A DNA stretch of 64,000 bases from Nectonema munidae. Taxonomy: Eukaryota > Nematomorpha > Nectonematoida > Nectonematidae. Position 1 is the first letter of the stretch. Every line of letters begins with the position of its first letter. The DNA lies in assembly GCA_030549495.1 (NCBI GenBank), contig JAUIRK010000461.1, positions 124,001 through 188,000 of the forward strand. The letters are read 5' to 3'. Below, piece after piece: positions 1 through 10,713 of this stretch. A program made the position numbers and the translations under genes. The notes under the pieces are model-generated. The model was given only the letters and a program-made list of their open reading frames with translations. It searched no databases and was not told the DNA's origin.

Positions 1-145
1 CATGTATGATGATCGCATAGAAGGAATGCAAGCTTTCGAATCAATCAAACATCATGCCAAGCTGCTCTGAAATTCCTATCGCATTTTTCCTATCGAACAT
101 ATTTTACAGACGATGCGTGAGAGCTATATAATAATAATAATCCAT
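1..145. repeat. Dispersed repeat, copy 1 (second copy at 23994-24135)
   Basis: About 140 bp here recurs at 23994-24135 with a few differences; the shared stretch includes TTTCGAATCAATCAAACATC and ends at GCGATGCGTGAGAGCTATAT. The second copy lies inside the 4.67 kb hAT element just outside the left end of the MULE. The family is unknown and it carries no coding signal. It continues off the left edge of the window. Confidence 0.7.
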
Positions 146-384
146 TGCTTCAATATGCACACAAGTAAGCGATATTTATCACAGGGTCTCCTCTGTAGTA
201 TTTGCAAACACATGTTGATGATCCACTAGATTTTCTCATCTTCTGTCACAGTGATTCTATTTCTCTTTCTCTCTCCTCTGTTTTTCTCTTCCGCTTTCTC
301 TGCTAAAACTCAATCATTCACTCAAGCTCTCTTATTTCATTCACTCTTGTTAAGCTTTCCTATCTCATTCAGCTTTCTTCTCTC

Positions 385-581
385 CAGTAACGTGGCTAGG
401 CTGGGGCATGAGGGGCCGTGCCCACACTCCTATGTACCGCATGGTGCCCCATGCATCTTATGCGATATCAGTTTTTGAAAATTTCTCCAATGAAAGGGTC
501 AAGAATGTATAAATAATGTTGCGCAAGTTTTTTGTTTTAAAATTGTGCCCTTCTATCAACTTTTTTTTGACTACACCACTG
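385..581. mobile_element. hAT-type MITE, 197 bp
   Basis: The left end reads CAGTAACGTGGCTAGG and the right end, reverse-complemented, reads CAGTGGTGTAGTC, an imperfect terminal inverted repeat of the CAGTGGCGTAGC type typical of hAT elements. Flanking 8-mers are CTTCTCTC (377-384) and CTTCTGTC (582-589), 7 of 8 identical, as expected for a hAT target duplication. There is no transposase. An open frame that crosses the left end is not considered a gene. Confidence 0.65.
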
Positions 582-589
582 CTTCTGTC

Positions 590-1105
590 TAATTTGCATT
601 TAGAGTTTAATTAAAATAGTTTTCAATCGTTACAATTTTATATCAATGAATATTGTTAGACTCGCGCTAAGAACTTTTTCAACAAAAGTCACTTAATCTT
701 TATCACTAACTTTGCTACATTTTGTAACATTTGAAAACTTTAATTTTTTCAAGTCAAGAAATTTTTTTCAATACTTATTTTGGAATGAATATTTTGACTA
801 TCTATTCAGTTTAAAAGCAAGAATACTCTATTTGCTTAATATTTGAGCAGAGATATTTTTATAATGTTCGATTCGACTAATTCGATATTCACGATTCGAA
901 GTAACACTGTACATAATCAAATCACTTTTTTAAGAAAATATGTTGATTATTATAATAAAAATATAATATCGAAATAAAATGTTTCAGTTGTTAAAAATGT
1001 ACTTGATCTATTTATGACAGCTGTCAGAATTTTATTTGTAGACAGAAATATTCAAAAAAACGCAATGATTTTCTTTTCTCGTATACTTTGATTTATGTTA
1101 GTTTG
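590..1105. other. AT-rich gap, nothing recognised
   Basis: AT-rich sequence without long open frames, repeats or RNA-like structure that I can identify. Confidence 0.6.
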
Positions 1106-1111
1106 GTCCTC

Positions 1112-1386
1112 GGACATTTCGCCCCATTATTTTCATAAGACAGTTCGCCTCATTATTTTCATAAGACATTTTGTTTCATGGACAATTCGCCCCGTTATTT
1201 TCATGACATTTTGTCTCATGGACAATTCTAAAAAATTAAGAGATAAATTGATTGATTTGAAATAATTTAATAGAGATAAAATAAACAAGAATATAAATTT
1301 TTTTAATAATTTTACACATATAATAAGCAAAGATAGATGATACTAATAGCCTATGAGACAATTTGTCAGGGGGCGAAATGTCTGTC
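1112..1386. mobile_element. Inverted-repeat MITE with GACATTTCGCCCC ends
   Basis: The left end contains GACATTTCGCCCC followed by repeated CATTATTTTCATAAGACA-like units; the right end contains the inverse, GGGGCGAAATGTC. The same terminal sequence and internal units form the tandem tract at 27330-27826, so both belong to one repeat family. The target duplication is not clear and there is no coding capacity. Confidence 0.6.
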
Positions 1387-1621
1387 GAACGTTATTTAAA
1401 TAATTTTTTAATTATAAGGGCTAGCTACTTTAACGTTGGCTTTTGCTGCTTATAAAAAGTTGAAAATATCAAATAAACTCTCATTCTTTATGCCTCCTAT
1501 TATTTTGAAATTATTCTGAGAACAGACGGTTCCATTTTAAAATAGTGAAAATTGCTTTATTAGTTTATTTTGTTTCCTTTCTCTCTTATGTTAATTATGT
1601 AGCAAATTTTTCAATTTTGAG

Positions 1622-1762
1622 TGGTGCAGTGGATGTATTTTCATTGACCAGGCACTGATGTACTGCTTAAGTCAAACTATGAACAAATTTGTATCGATGA
1701 GGAATCGAATCCAGAGGCATCCGTGCTATGTCCATCATCTCAACCAACCTGCCATGCCACCC
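1622..1762 (-). mobile_element. tRNA-derived SINE, copy 1
   Basis: Read on the minus strand it has a tRNA-like head with a B-box-like GGATTCGATTCC, followed by a body resembling the CATAGT..GATA...GTGCC....ATGAAAACA segment shared with copies at 6650-6775, 21964-22110 and 61681-61830. It is the most diverged of the four. A pol III tRNA-derived head is inferred from the box B match. Confidence 0.65.
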
Positions 1763-1789
1763 ATAGATAGAGTATGCTGTAGGGGATAC

Positions 1790-2278
1790 GTCAAATTAGT
1801 TTTCAAAAAACTTAAGTTATGCACTAAAATTTTTTAGTTTTTGTTGAAGCTCTATAACTTTTTCTGATAGACTTTTTTTCCTTAAACGTTATTATAAAAG
1901 GCAAATTATTATTGCAAAATGTTAACAGTTATTTTACTTTTTGTAGCTTATATAATGAAATAATGCGATCTTAATTTTTTGTTTTATTTTTGTTTGCACA
2001 ATTATAACTTCGTTTTATACCCTTGCCCGTGAATCATTCACATTTTTTCATATAAACATCACAGGTTGTCTAGTAGACTCTTTGCCTTTAGACTACATTC
2101 ACTTATATAATACTATCCAACCTTCAGTTATTTGTTTTCTCTATGAATCAAATATTCTTTCATCAATTCCTGTAATGTGCCTGGTAGACTACTTCATTTT
2201 TCAAATGAAAAGCCTATTCCACCCCCTAACAATTTTGGATTTTATTAAACTAGTGTATATAGACTGAGGATGATTGTA
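1790..2278. other. Gap, nothing recognised
   Basis: AT-rich sequence between the SINE and the next element; a 61-codon open frame here has no recognisable motif and is not called a gene. Confidence 0.5.
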
Positions 2279-2423
2279 GGTAAAAATGCCCCGGAAAAAA
2301 TGCCTCCAGAATAAATGCCCCTAATTAAAAAGTAGGAAAAAATGCCCCCTAATTTTTGATTTTCAGGATTTTTTTAAATTATATAAATATTTTTATTTGG
2401 TACCGTTTTGAAAGGCTAAATTT

Positions 2424-2495
2424 CTAAAATTTCTTAATCTATAGGGTTTTTTCTTTATAAAGTTCTTGAAAACAATAGCAAAGGTGCATATTTGT
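2424..2495 (+). repeat. 72-bp direct repeat, left copy
   Basis: By eye it is identical to 3580-3651, starting CTAAAATTTCTTAATC and ending GTGCATATTTGT. The pair brackets the piggyBac fragment exactly, since similarity to the 15.7 kb copy starts and stops within a few bases of the repeat. Confidence 0.85.
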
Positions 2496-2497
2496 TC

Positions 2498-3579
2498 ATC
2501 AATTTTTTCACTAACTAAATTGACTGAAGCGTTCATTTTACAGCTCTCTTATTTGAGTATAAATGCATTTTTATATAAAAATAAAATATGATAAGACAAA
2601 AGTTTATTTTTAAAAATATTCTTTTCAATACAAAAAATAATTTTATTATGAGTTTACATCATAAATGACATTTTATTCTCTTTTATTACAATTTTTATGC
2701 ATAATATTTGTTACTTTTTTCCCAGTGCTTTCCTCGCCAAACTACTTTGCATTCATGCGAGGTGCTATTTGACTTATTTTTACATTAATAAAATCAGATT
2801 GTATTTTTACTAATATTTAAAAAAACTTTCTTCTTGGTATTTTTTCATTAGTCACTTCTTTGTATAAAATTCAAACATTTATCGCTAATAATTCTAACAT
2901 ATTAAAAAATCATCACACCCCATATTTTAGAACCACTTTTGCAAATAAAATATCTATCCATTTGGTTGATTTTATCTACTCCGTACTTTATATTATCCTA
3001 TTCAATACAGGAATATTTTAACATGCTCTTTATTTATTTCAACGATTATGTGCATCGAATTAAAAATAGTATATACATTTTAATTTTTTTACCTTTACAA
3101 ACAATTAAGTTGTATCCAGATTTTAAAGGACATATTTGGCTAGAAAAAGAAGTTCTTTCCTCTATCATTTTCTAAATTTTGCCCACCCTTTCTGTTTTTT
3201 TCTAATAGTTCCAAGTATTTTTGTTCCTTTAGACTGAAAATTTTCTGCAAATCCTAAAGAAGAGATAACTTTGTCAATGGTAACCTTATATCCTTTATTG
3301 AAATATGGAGATATTAGTTCAGAACGCAAATGTGAAGGCAACACAGGATTCTTTGACGACTTTCTCAGCATACGGAAAAGAGTTGGACAATTACCTTTTT
3401 TTCTTATCTACAAGACACCGCAATTTTATACCAAAAATATCAGGTTTAGAGGCCATGTAATTACGAAAAAGACATCTTGTTTTGCAAAGAAATATTTGCT
3501 CATCAATCGTAAGATTTTCATAATGTACAAAACATGCTAGAAATGGAGAAAACTTTCATTCATTTTTTTTTTGAAATTC
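2498..3579 (-). pseudogene. piggyBac transposase fragment (family P1, copy 1)
   Basis: On the minus strand, between about 3540 and 3165, the frame reads a CKTRCLFRNYMASKPDIFGI-like stretch and then KVTIDKVISSLGFAENFQSK. These are the piggyBac DDE core around the second catalytic Asp (compare the family pattern MxxKPxKFGIK and VTxDNxFTS). A related copy lies at 15667-16870. Copy 1 has lost everything upstream of the core and carries about 405 bp (2700-3105) absent from copy 2. It is inactive. DDE_Tnp_1_7 membership is from motif reading only. Confidence 0.75.
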
Positions 3580-3651
3580 CTAAAATTTCTTAATCTATAG
3601 GGTTTTTTCTTTATAAAGTTCTTGAAAACAATAGCAAAGGTGCATATTTGT
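3580..3651 (+). repeat. 72-bp direct repeat, right copy
   Basis: Partner of 2424-2495. Far too long for a target duplication of any DNA transposon, and no retroelement signals lie in it, so segmental duplication during insertion or repair is the likelier origin. Confidence 0.85.
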
Positions 3652-4193
3652 GGGAATGTGTCCTTAAAATCAGTTAAAATACAAATTATATTTAGAAAGT
3701 GTTTTGATACACACAAAGTCCAAAAATATTTGCTGTTTTATAAAAAAAATTTTTGTATTTAAAAAATTGTCGTATGCTGAGTTTTTTAGTTTACTTTAAT
3801 TAAATTTTAAATGTTTTAAATGAAAAGTTAACTTTTTTTTTACAAAAAATCTTTATTTGACATATCTTTTTTAAAAATTTTAATTAATAATTTTTTGAAA
3901 TTTTTTGTGTTGGGGCATTTTTTCCTAATTTAAATTGGGGCATTTTTTCCTACTTTTTAATTGGGGCATTTTTTCTTACTTTTTAATTGGGGGCATTTTT
4001 TCCTACTTTTTAATTGGAGGCATTTTTTCCGGGGGCATTTTTTCTGCGCACTATATTCGATATGCAAATTTAATTAAAATATTTTCGCTGGAAGTATAGT
4101 ATTTAAATTCACTAATTTTGTAAAAAAAAATATAATGTAGTCTTATAAATTTAGGACTTTAGGATATGCGCTGAATACACTCTATTTTAAAGG

Positions 4194-4304
4194 ATATTTG
4201 GTCTCCCGTGGTATTTCCAGACCACTAATTTTGAAAATTGCAAGAAAAAAATTTCGCTCCCCCCCCCCCCCCAATAATTTTGAGGATGTGCGCCCCTGGC
4301 CTAA
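4194..4304. repeat. hAT-like terminal fragment with poly-C, copy 1
   Basis: About 110 bp ending GAGGATGTGCGCCCCTG matches 27837-27945 apart from the length of the C run. Read in reverse it starts CAGGGGCGCACATCC, a plausible hAT terminus. No partner end was found nearby. Confidence 0.55.
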
Positions 4305-4309
4305 AACAG

Positions 4310-5323
4310 TGTATATAATATGGAAATGGATCTTTATCGCAAATTTAATTCTGAACACCATAACCTCTCCACTAATAACTGGGGCGCCATTAAATCCTAA
4401 GCTTACAAGAAATTTGTAATCCAACCCTAGCTGGTTCAAGCTTTTCAAAATAGTAGAACATTTCATCACGTTATTCGGAATATTAATTAAAGAGGAATAT
4501 TTAAAGAGAAATATTAAGCTCATTCAAATTTGTCAAACGAAAGACCGAGCATGAGACTATTTTGGATACTCCTTTAAACAAAGTTGAAAAGGTATCAGAC
4601 AAGAAGATTGATATATGGCATTTGATCCACTTTTTTTTGTTTTATTTTTCTCTTTCTGAGATTTTTGGGGTGTACTTGAACTTCTAGTATCGCTAGTAAT
4701 TTCAGCATCAGCATTTCCCTTAGACTTTTTGGCATTGTCAGATTACCGGTATGCTGTATAACATTCACTGCGCTTTTCAATAATAAATTTATCCGTGGCT
4801 GTAATACAATAAAATTCTAAAAGAAAAAAAATCTGTGAGAAAAATAAAGAATATTCTAGTCACTTCCAAATAGTGGAAAGAAGATTGAGATTATTTTGAT
4901 ATGCAAAATTTATAACTATTGGGATATACAGATATTACGTAACGCCATAGGGAAGGAGTTGTTCAATTGCGTTACGAAAGGGTACATGTGCGAAGAGGAG
5001 GCGAGTGTTCAAGAAGGATAATCAATTGGAAAATCATGTTTAAAATCTTTTTTCTGCTACTGATACGATTGAAAATTAAATTAGGGGTCTATTTAATAAA
5101 ATCTATTTTTAAATGATATCTAGCAAACAATCGCAATTAGGAATCCCGACTGATTATTATTGCATAAACAAACTCCAAATGTTTTCAGAAAAAGTTTGTG
5201 AATCATGTGGTATATATAGAGCGATCTAAACTTCCCTATAAGTCATAAAAATTGCAAATTGATGGAGAACAGGGAGGGTGACTTCAAATACAAGACTTTG
5301 TTGAAATTGTTAAGGAGAGGGGT
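4310..5323. other. Gap, nothing recognised
   Basis: Mixed composition sequence; short open frames only, no motif recognised on either strand. Confidence 0.5.
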
Positions 5324-5331
5324 GGGGTCAT

Positions 5332-5825
5332 CAGAGGCGTAGCCAGCGGCAGGGGGAGGGGTCATCTCTGTTAGTATATTCTTGCTAACAAAAACAAATG
5401 TGTCGAAGATTCTTTCCTCTAACTAACATTTTGCTCAGTTAACGACTCTCTAACAACTGATATTATGCCAATACAACTGTAAAACAAAGAGTTTTAAGAA
5501 ATCAACGATGCTCAATGCTGCATGAAAGAAAGAAGAATCTTATGCTTTTTCGTGTCTGAAAGAGTACACAAAAAAAAGTCAAAAATGAAATATTGAAATT
5601 TTTCTTCCAAAAAAATTAATTTGTGTGATACTTCATGATTTCCAAATAAAAATAAACAAATTTTTTATTGATATCACATTACTGAAATTCTTAAAGTACA
5701 TGTGCTTTAACTATATGTGCTACATTCTTTTTTGGTAAAAATGTCTGCTTTACGTATAAAAATGTATGCCCCAACCCAATTCTTTGTCTGGCTCTCCAAA
5801 CTTCTATTTTATCGCTACGCCATTG
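5332..5825. mobile_element. hAT MITE, 494 bp, perfect 8-bp target duplication
   Basis: Left end CAGAGGCGTAGCCAG and reverse-complemented right end CAATGGCGTAGCG form the terminal inverted repeats. The target duplication GGGGTCAT is present at 5324-5331 and 5826-5833. It has no transposase and must have been moved in trans. It has the same terminal type as the element at 385-581. Confidence 0.88.
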
Positions 5826-5833
5826 GGGGTCAT

Positions 5834-6649
5834 GAAGAGCTAGAATTTCAAGTTACGTAATGTCCTCATATAAATTATTTTCGATAGTATAACTTATCAT
5901 ATAAATTGAAGAGGGAATTTCCTTGTTTAAATCTAGAAAAAATTTTTAATTATTAATTCCTTCTTTTTCACAGCCCCCTCCCACCTTAAGAATCTCAAAA
6001 CGATACATTGGGGCGCTACCGACTACTTCGGAAATCACTATTATATTTCGATCGATTCCAAGAGAATAAGGACTTTGAAATATTGAATAAGCATGGCAAA
6101 AAGTTGAAAAACTTAATAATGCAAAAACAATAAATTCCTAAAATTTTTACTAATCAATAGGTATAGAATAACAAATTATAAAACTTCATAGTTTAAAAAT
6201 TTTAATGAAAAATTTTTAAAAGTTTATTTTATGAACGACATTATAGAAATAACCTATATTCAATAATAAATAGTTTAAAACATATTATACTGACTTTAAG
6301 AATCTAAAAACTAGTTTAAAAACATTGTTAAAAAGTGTAAATTTCTTAAGACGATATTTAAAGAAAAAGTGTAACTTAAGGGTCAGCAAAAAAAAACTTG
6401 GAGAGAGAGAAGACCATAGTCCCCCACTATAATCGCAAGTGAGTATGAATACCTTATATAAAATAAAAATTTATAAAATATTAAACCGATCTCGATAATC
6501 TATGTATAAACTAGAGTGAAAAGAATTCAAAAATAAAATTTTAAATTGCGATAGTAAATACAAATATTTAAAAATTAAATACAAACAAATTTTTTTCTGT
6601 ATAGAAACCAATAAACAGACGGAAGCAAGAAAGTAAGATAAAAGTACTG
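5834..6649. other. Gap, nothing recognised
   Basis: AT-rich, no gene or repeat boundary identified. Confidence 0.5.
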
Positions 6650-6775
6650 TGGAGTGTTTTCATAGATAAGGCACGATTTTTATCGAACTATGAGGAAAGT
6701 AGGCTTGATGTGGGATCGAACCCAAGACCTTTAGTTATCGAAACCCAGTATCTAACCCACATTACTCACATCGCC
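6650..6775 (-). mobile_element. tRNA-derived SINE, copy 2
   Basis: On the minus strand: a GTGAGTAATGTGGGTTAGAT head, box-B-like GGGTTCGATCCC, then TTTCCTCATAGTTCGATA and the ATGAAAACA tail segment. It aligns over its length with the copy at 61681-61830. Confidence 0.8.
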
Positions 6776-7468
6776 ACTATTTGATTAGACACAATATCTC
6801 ATGGAAAGTAATTTTAATTTTTTGAAAAAATAATTTTGATTTAAAGCTATTTATTCTATAGGGATATGTAGGGTGACCAGACTTCTGTATTTGTAATATT
6901 TTTTGTCCGTCTTTTTTCTAAAACGCAAATTATCTCGATTTTCTCTGGTGCTTATCTTTAAATGATGAGATGCTTTAAAATTATGGGTCAATTTCTGAAT
7001 TAAAATTTTTTTAGAATGATGAATAGAAAATACTACCTTTCAACTACTATCAACAAATGATAGATGACCGAAATTTAAAAAAATTGACTGAAAATAACTT
7101 AATTTATTTTTAGAATACAAGCTCAAAGCAAATATAAAATTCTGATAGTAAACTATAACTTAAAAAATTCCTTATTATGAATTTTATCGACATTTCCGTC
7201 AAAATAAAAAAATTTGTTCTTTCTAAAAATTGTCCTATTTTGGCAATTTTGAATTTTCTTCATTTTTTCCATGTATATACAGTAAAACCTCTATATAATG
7301 AACACACTAAAATTCAATAAAAATGTTCATTATACAGAGGTGTTCACTAATGAGAGTTTCACATTTACCTGACATGAAAATTCTTAACATACAAGTTTTT
7401 GAAGTTCTTTCTTACTCTATTCCAAGACTTTATTTACATATGTTCTTCTTTAAACAGTGTACATTGTA

Positions 7469-7735
7469 AAAACTCATTTTCATTTTACTTGAATTTGACT
7501 AATGACTTAAGCGCTACTTTGAATTTACTTTTTTAGCAGAAATCAAATTCTTAATTTAATCTAATAACATTGCCTTAATCATTAATATTAATTAATATTA
7601 TTATAATTTTTATTTATGAAAACTCATTTTCATTTTACTTGAATTTGACTAATGACTTAAGCGCTACTTTGAATTTACTTTTTTAGCAGAAATCAAATTC
7701 TTAATTTAATCTAATAACATTGCCTTAATCATTAA
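7469..7735. repeat. Tandem duplication, 117-bp unit, period 150
   Basis: 7469-7585 and 7619-7735 are essentially identical (each from AAAACTCATTTTC to CCTTAATCATTAA) separated by 33 bp of AT-rich sequence, inside the 3' noncoding part of the Tigger element. Confidence 0.85.
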
Positions 7736-7993
7736 ACTTATTCCACAAACAAATTATAAAACAAAACCCACTTTCTACGTGTTTATGAAGTTTACTGACC
7801 TCAAAAAACTTTATTTTATATTAGTTTTTCTAAAAAAATTAACAATTTTATTAGGTTGATTTACTGAAAAAAAGGGTAATAGTAAGCTGTTTAGCATTCT
7901 TTGTTTTAACAATAATATCTTCAACACACTGTTCTAGTTCTGATATTAATATACAAGATTTTTCATGCCCATCTGTAAATCTCTTTAATTTTT

Positions 7994-9263
7994 CTAAACT
8001 ATCCAAAACGTCTTTACTTCTAGGAATTGGTGTGGTAAAATTGGTTGTTTCATCTTCTTCTTCTGACGACTCTCTTTCAAGTTTGACAATTCAATTTCCC
8101 AATTATTAGTATTCAATGAATGAAGTAGACTGTCATCTTTATCACAGTTTATATATTCTTTTTTAAAAGCATTATCATGACTCAAAGCTTTGGAAACTTC
8201 CCCAAAAAGTTCTTCGTATTCATGTTCTTGCAAGTCAACATCACTTCAGTTATCTTCCTCTTCTACCATATTTTCTACAGAAATGAATCCAGCTTTTCTA
8301 AAACATTTTTGTATTATTTTTTCTATTACTTCAGCCCAGGCTTGACTGATCCAAAATATAGCATCTTTTACAGTAATCATAGATGTTGCATCATCAGGAG
8401 TGCTACCTTCAATTTCTGAAAGTAACTTTTTAAGAAGATATTTTCTGTACACAACTTTCAAGTTTTTAATTATTCCTTTATCCAGAGGTTGTACATGAGA
8501 TGTACAATTTGGTGGGTAAACCTTCAATTTAACATTGCTATGTTCTTTCAAATAATGACTAGGTGCATTGTCAACAAAAAGCATGCGTTTTTTCTTTTTC
8601 AGGTCTCTGTTTAAATTTGTTAACCATTCATGAAAAATAAAAGTATTCATCCAAGCTTTTTTTGTTGTTTATCCTTTCCTTCGAAACATTTACTCCTTTA
8701 CACTTTTCTAGAAACTGAACCAAGAACTTATTAGGAGTATCCTTATAAAAAATTCCCGTTTCATCAACATTAAATATATCGTGTTTTATAATATTTTACC
8801 AGTAGTTTAAGTTCCTGTTTTCAAGGTATTACAATTTCTAGGTTAACGCTTACACTTTCAGCGCTCAAAATTTTAAATTTTATGTTAAAGCCTTTCCTGA
8901 ATTTTCCAGCCAAATACTTGATGCTTTGAAATCAAAAACGTTCAACTGTTTTGCGAAATCTAGTGCTTTAGCTTGGAGAAGTGTTTCAGTTATTAGAATG
9001 TTTTTAGAGCTTGCTGCAACAAACTACAGCGACGTTTTATCATTAATTTCATCGTTTTTTGAATTTTTAAATCGCTTGCTTTTAGGGTTGAAATTATTTT
9101 CTCCTTTTTCTATCAATTCGTCTTTTCTTTTTAGAATAGAATTTACAGCTCCTACTGAAATTCTAAATTTCTCGGCCAAAGCTCTTTGACTTAAATCATG
9201 GGATTCTTGCAAAACATTCAACTTTTGTTTTAAACTAAGATTTTTACATTTACTAGAAGCCAT
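7994..9263 (-). pseudogene. Tigger/pogo (CENP-B-like) transposase, broken
   Basis: Minus strand, in order: an N-terminal psq/CENP-B helix-turn-helix at 9263-9024 (motif LSQRALAEKFRISVGAVNS); a Tc5-type DNA-binding stretch near 8930-8860 (ALDFAKQLNVFDFKAS); the first catalytic Asp near 8772 in a FNVDETGIFYKDTPNK reading; the second in LFVDNAPSHYLK near 8575; and PPNCTSHVQPLDKGIIKNLK with the third Asp near 8480. The C-terminal acidic part runs to about 7994. Several frame changes and a loss between the first and second catalytic blocks make it nonfunctional. The family assignment is firm by motif; the protein would normally cut and paste the element by its CAGT ends. Confidence 0.88.
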
Positions 9264-9636
9264 TATGTCTAAACAAAATTAGCTAAAATTTAAAAATTTT
9301 CATAACAAATTTGAATATGATAAGTTAAAGTTTAAATTGTAAAAAATAGTAACATCATAAAATATACAAAGCTTTTTTTATTAAACTTATAATCAAAAAA
9401 ATGTTATTAGTTATTTTTTATTAATCAAAAACTTAAATTTATAAAGAACTAGTACATATGCAGTCATTTCTATCAATTCCCTTTCAATCAACAACACCCT
9501 CAATCTTTAAAAATGGCGAATATTATTTACTCCTAGAGAAATATCTACAAACAGGACCTCTTATTAATTATACCTTTACTAATTAGAGTTAAAATTTTTA
9601 TCTTTATACCATATCACTCTCTCACACTCATTTCAC

Positions 9637-10713
9637 ATGTCTAACCCAAAACGTGCACGTCACGATGATACCCCCAACCTTACCTCTACCCAATTAATAG
9701 CAAATCTCTTCAATGAATTCATAGCAAATTCCTCTCTAAATGCAGAAGACCTTACCCTCCTTAATAATCTAAAATATGAAGTAACTCTTGCTCACTCCAA
9801 CAAAATTGAACAACTCTCTCATACTCACCACCCACATACTCTACCTTGCCCCTCATTACCTACATACGCACAAGTCTCATCCATAACCACACCTAGCTTA
9901 TCCAACAACATTCAGGATCGACAAAAACCCTCTCCACCTAAGTCTAAGCCATCTCTAAATAGTGAGCTTACTCTAAAAATAGCCCCCCTTACTCCCTCTG
10001 ACTCTAAAGCCGAGAAAGCTGCCTTCCGACAAAAAATAGTCAAAAACTTAGAAACCAATAAAAACAAACTTACCATCTCTAATACACGGTCTTCAAATAG
10101 TGGCACTATTTATTTCCAATTCTCTAAACCTGAAGAAAAAGCACTAGCACATCAAACTCTCCACAATAACCGCATTAAATCCGAAGATTTACCGATCCTC
10201 AAACCCCGCTTCCTACTTAGAAGCATACCTATAACCACACCACTTTCTTCTCTCTCCGAAACCATTGCTAACGAAAACTTAAACCTAAAAAATATAGGCA
10301 CCCTTAATACAGTACGCCAAGCCGGTAACACAGGAACCTTCTCTTATAGTGCTATATTAGAACCTAGCAACCCTAACATTTTTAAACATCTACTTAAATC
10401 TCCTATACTCTTTGTTGACCATCACATTCTCACTCTAACCTTAGCAAAACCATTACATCGCCAATGCCAGAATTGTCTAAAACACAATCACTCAACGAAC
10501 AAATGCAAAGCTGCATCACCAAATTGCGATCACTGCGGAAATCGAGGCCACTCTATATCGGAATGCATCTTCAAAAATGATTCCACAAAACTCTCATGCT
10601 TTAATTGTCACAATCACCACAACGCTACATCCAAACATTGCGAATTCCAAATTAAACACACACAACACATCCAAAATCAACATAACCTTCTAATAAGCAA
10701 ATTCCTATGCTAA
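9637..10713 (+). CDS. LINE ORF1, nucleic-acid-binding protein with zinc knuckles
   Basis: 358 aa. The N-terminal half is polar and Pro/Ser-rich with no clear fold. The C-terminal third carries CCHC knuckles: CQNCLKHNHSTNKC at about residues 277-290 and CDHCGNRGHSISEC at about 297-310, both C-x2-C-x4-H-x4-C, and a variant CFNCHNHHNATSKHC at about 321-335. This is the usual ORF1 design in I, Jockey and R1-type LINEs, where the protein coats the element RNA in the ribonucleoprotein. The start ATG at 9637 follows a 172-bp leader. The stop overlaps the ORF2 start (ATGCTAA, 10707-10713). The sense strand is strikingly rich in A and C and poor in G, unlike its surroundings. Confidence 0.92.
   Translation: MSNPKRARHDDTPNLTSTQLIANLFNEFIANSSLNAEDLTLLNNLKYEVTLAHSNKIEQLSHTHHPHTLPCPSLPTYAQVSSITTPSLSNNIQDRQKPSPPKSKPSLNSELTLKIAPLTPSDSKAEKAAFRQKIVKNLETNKNKLTISNTRSSNSGTIYFQFSKPEEKALAHQTLHNNRIKSEDLPILKPRFLLRSIPITTPLSSLSETIANENLNLKNIGTLNTVRQAGNTGTFSYSAILEPSNPNIFKHLLKSPILFVDHHILTLTLAKPLHRQCQNCLKHNHSTNKCKAASPNCDHCGNRGHSISECIFKNDSTKLSCFNCHNHHNATSKHCEFQIKHTQHIQNQHNLLISKFLC

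Larger units (their letters stand above)
2279..4046. mobile_element. 1.77 kb element with GCATTTTTTCC subterminal repeats
   Basis: The left end (2279-2352) holds several AAAAAATGCC units; the right end (3911-4046) holds about six GGGGCATTTTTTCC units in inverse orientation spaced by TACTTTTTAATTG. Aligning the left end with the reverse complement of the right gives near-perfect terminal inverted repeats of about 27 bp. No TTAA or clear target duplication was found at the ends, so the superfamily is open. The only coding remnant inside is a piggyBac fragment bracketed by 72-bp direct repeats, which looks like a later arrival. Confidence 0.65.

Noticed and set aside
251-478. 75-codon open frame resembling a signal-peptide protein
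   Set aside because: Low-complexity TTCTCT sequence that runs across the end of a hAT MITE; no motif.
2424-3651. 72-bp direct repeats as long terminal repeats of a small retroelement
   Set aside because: No reverse transcriptase, primer site or polypurine tract; the interior is a piggyBac fragment.
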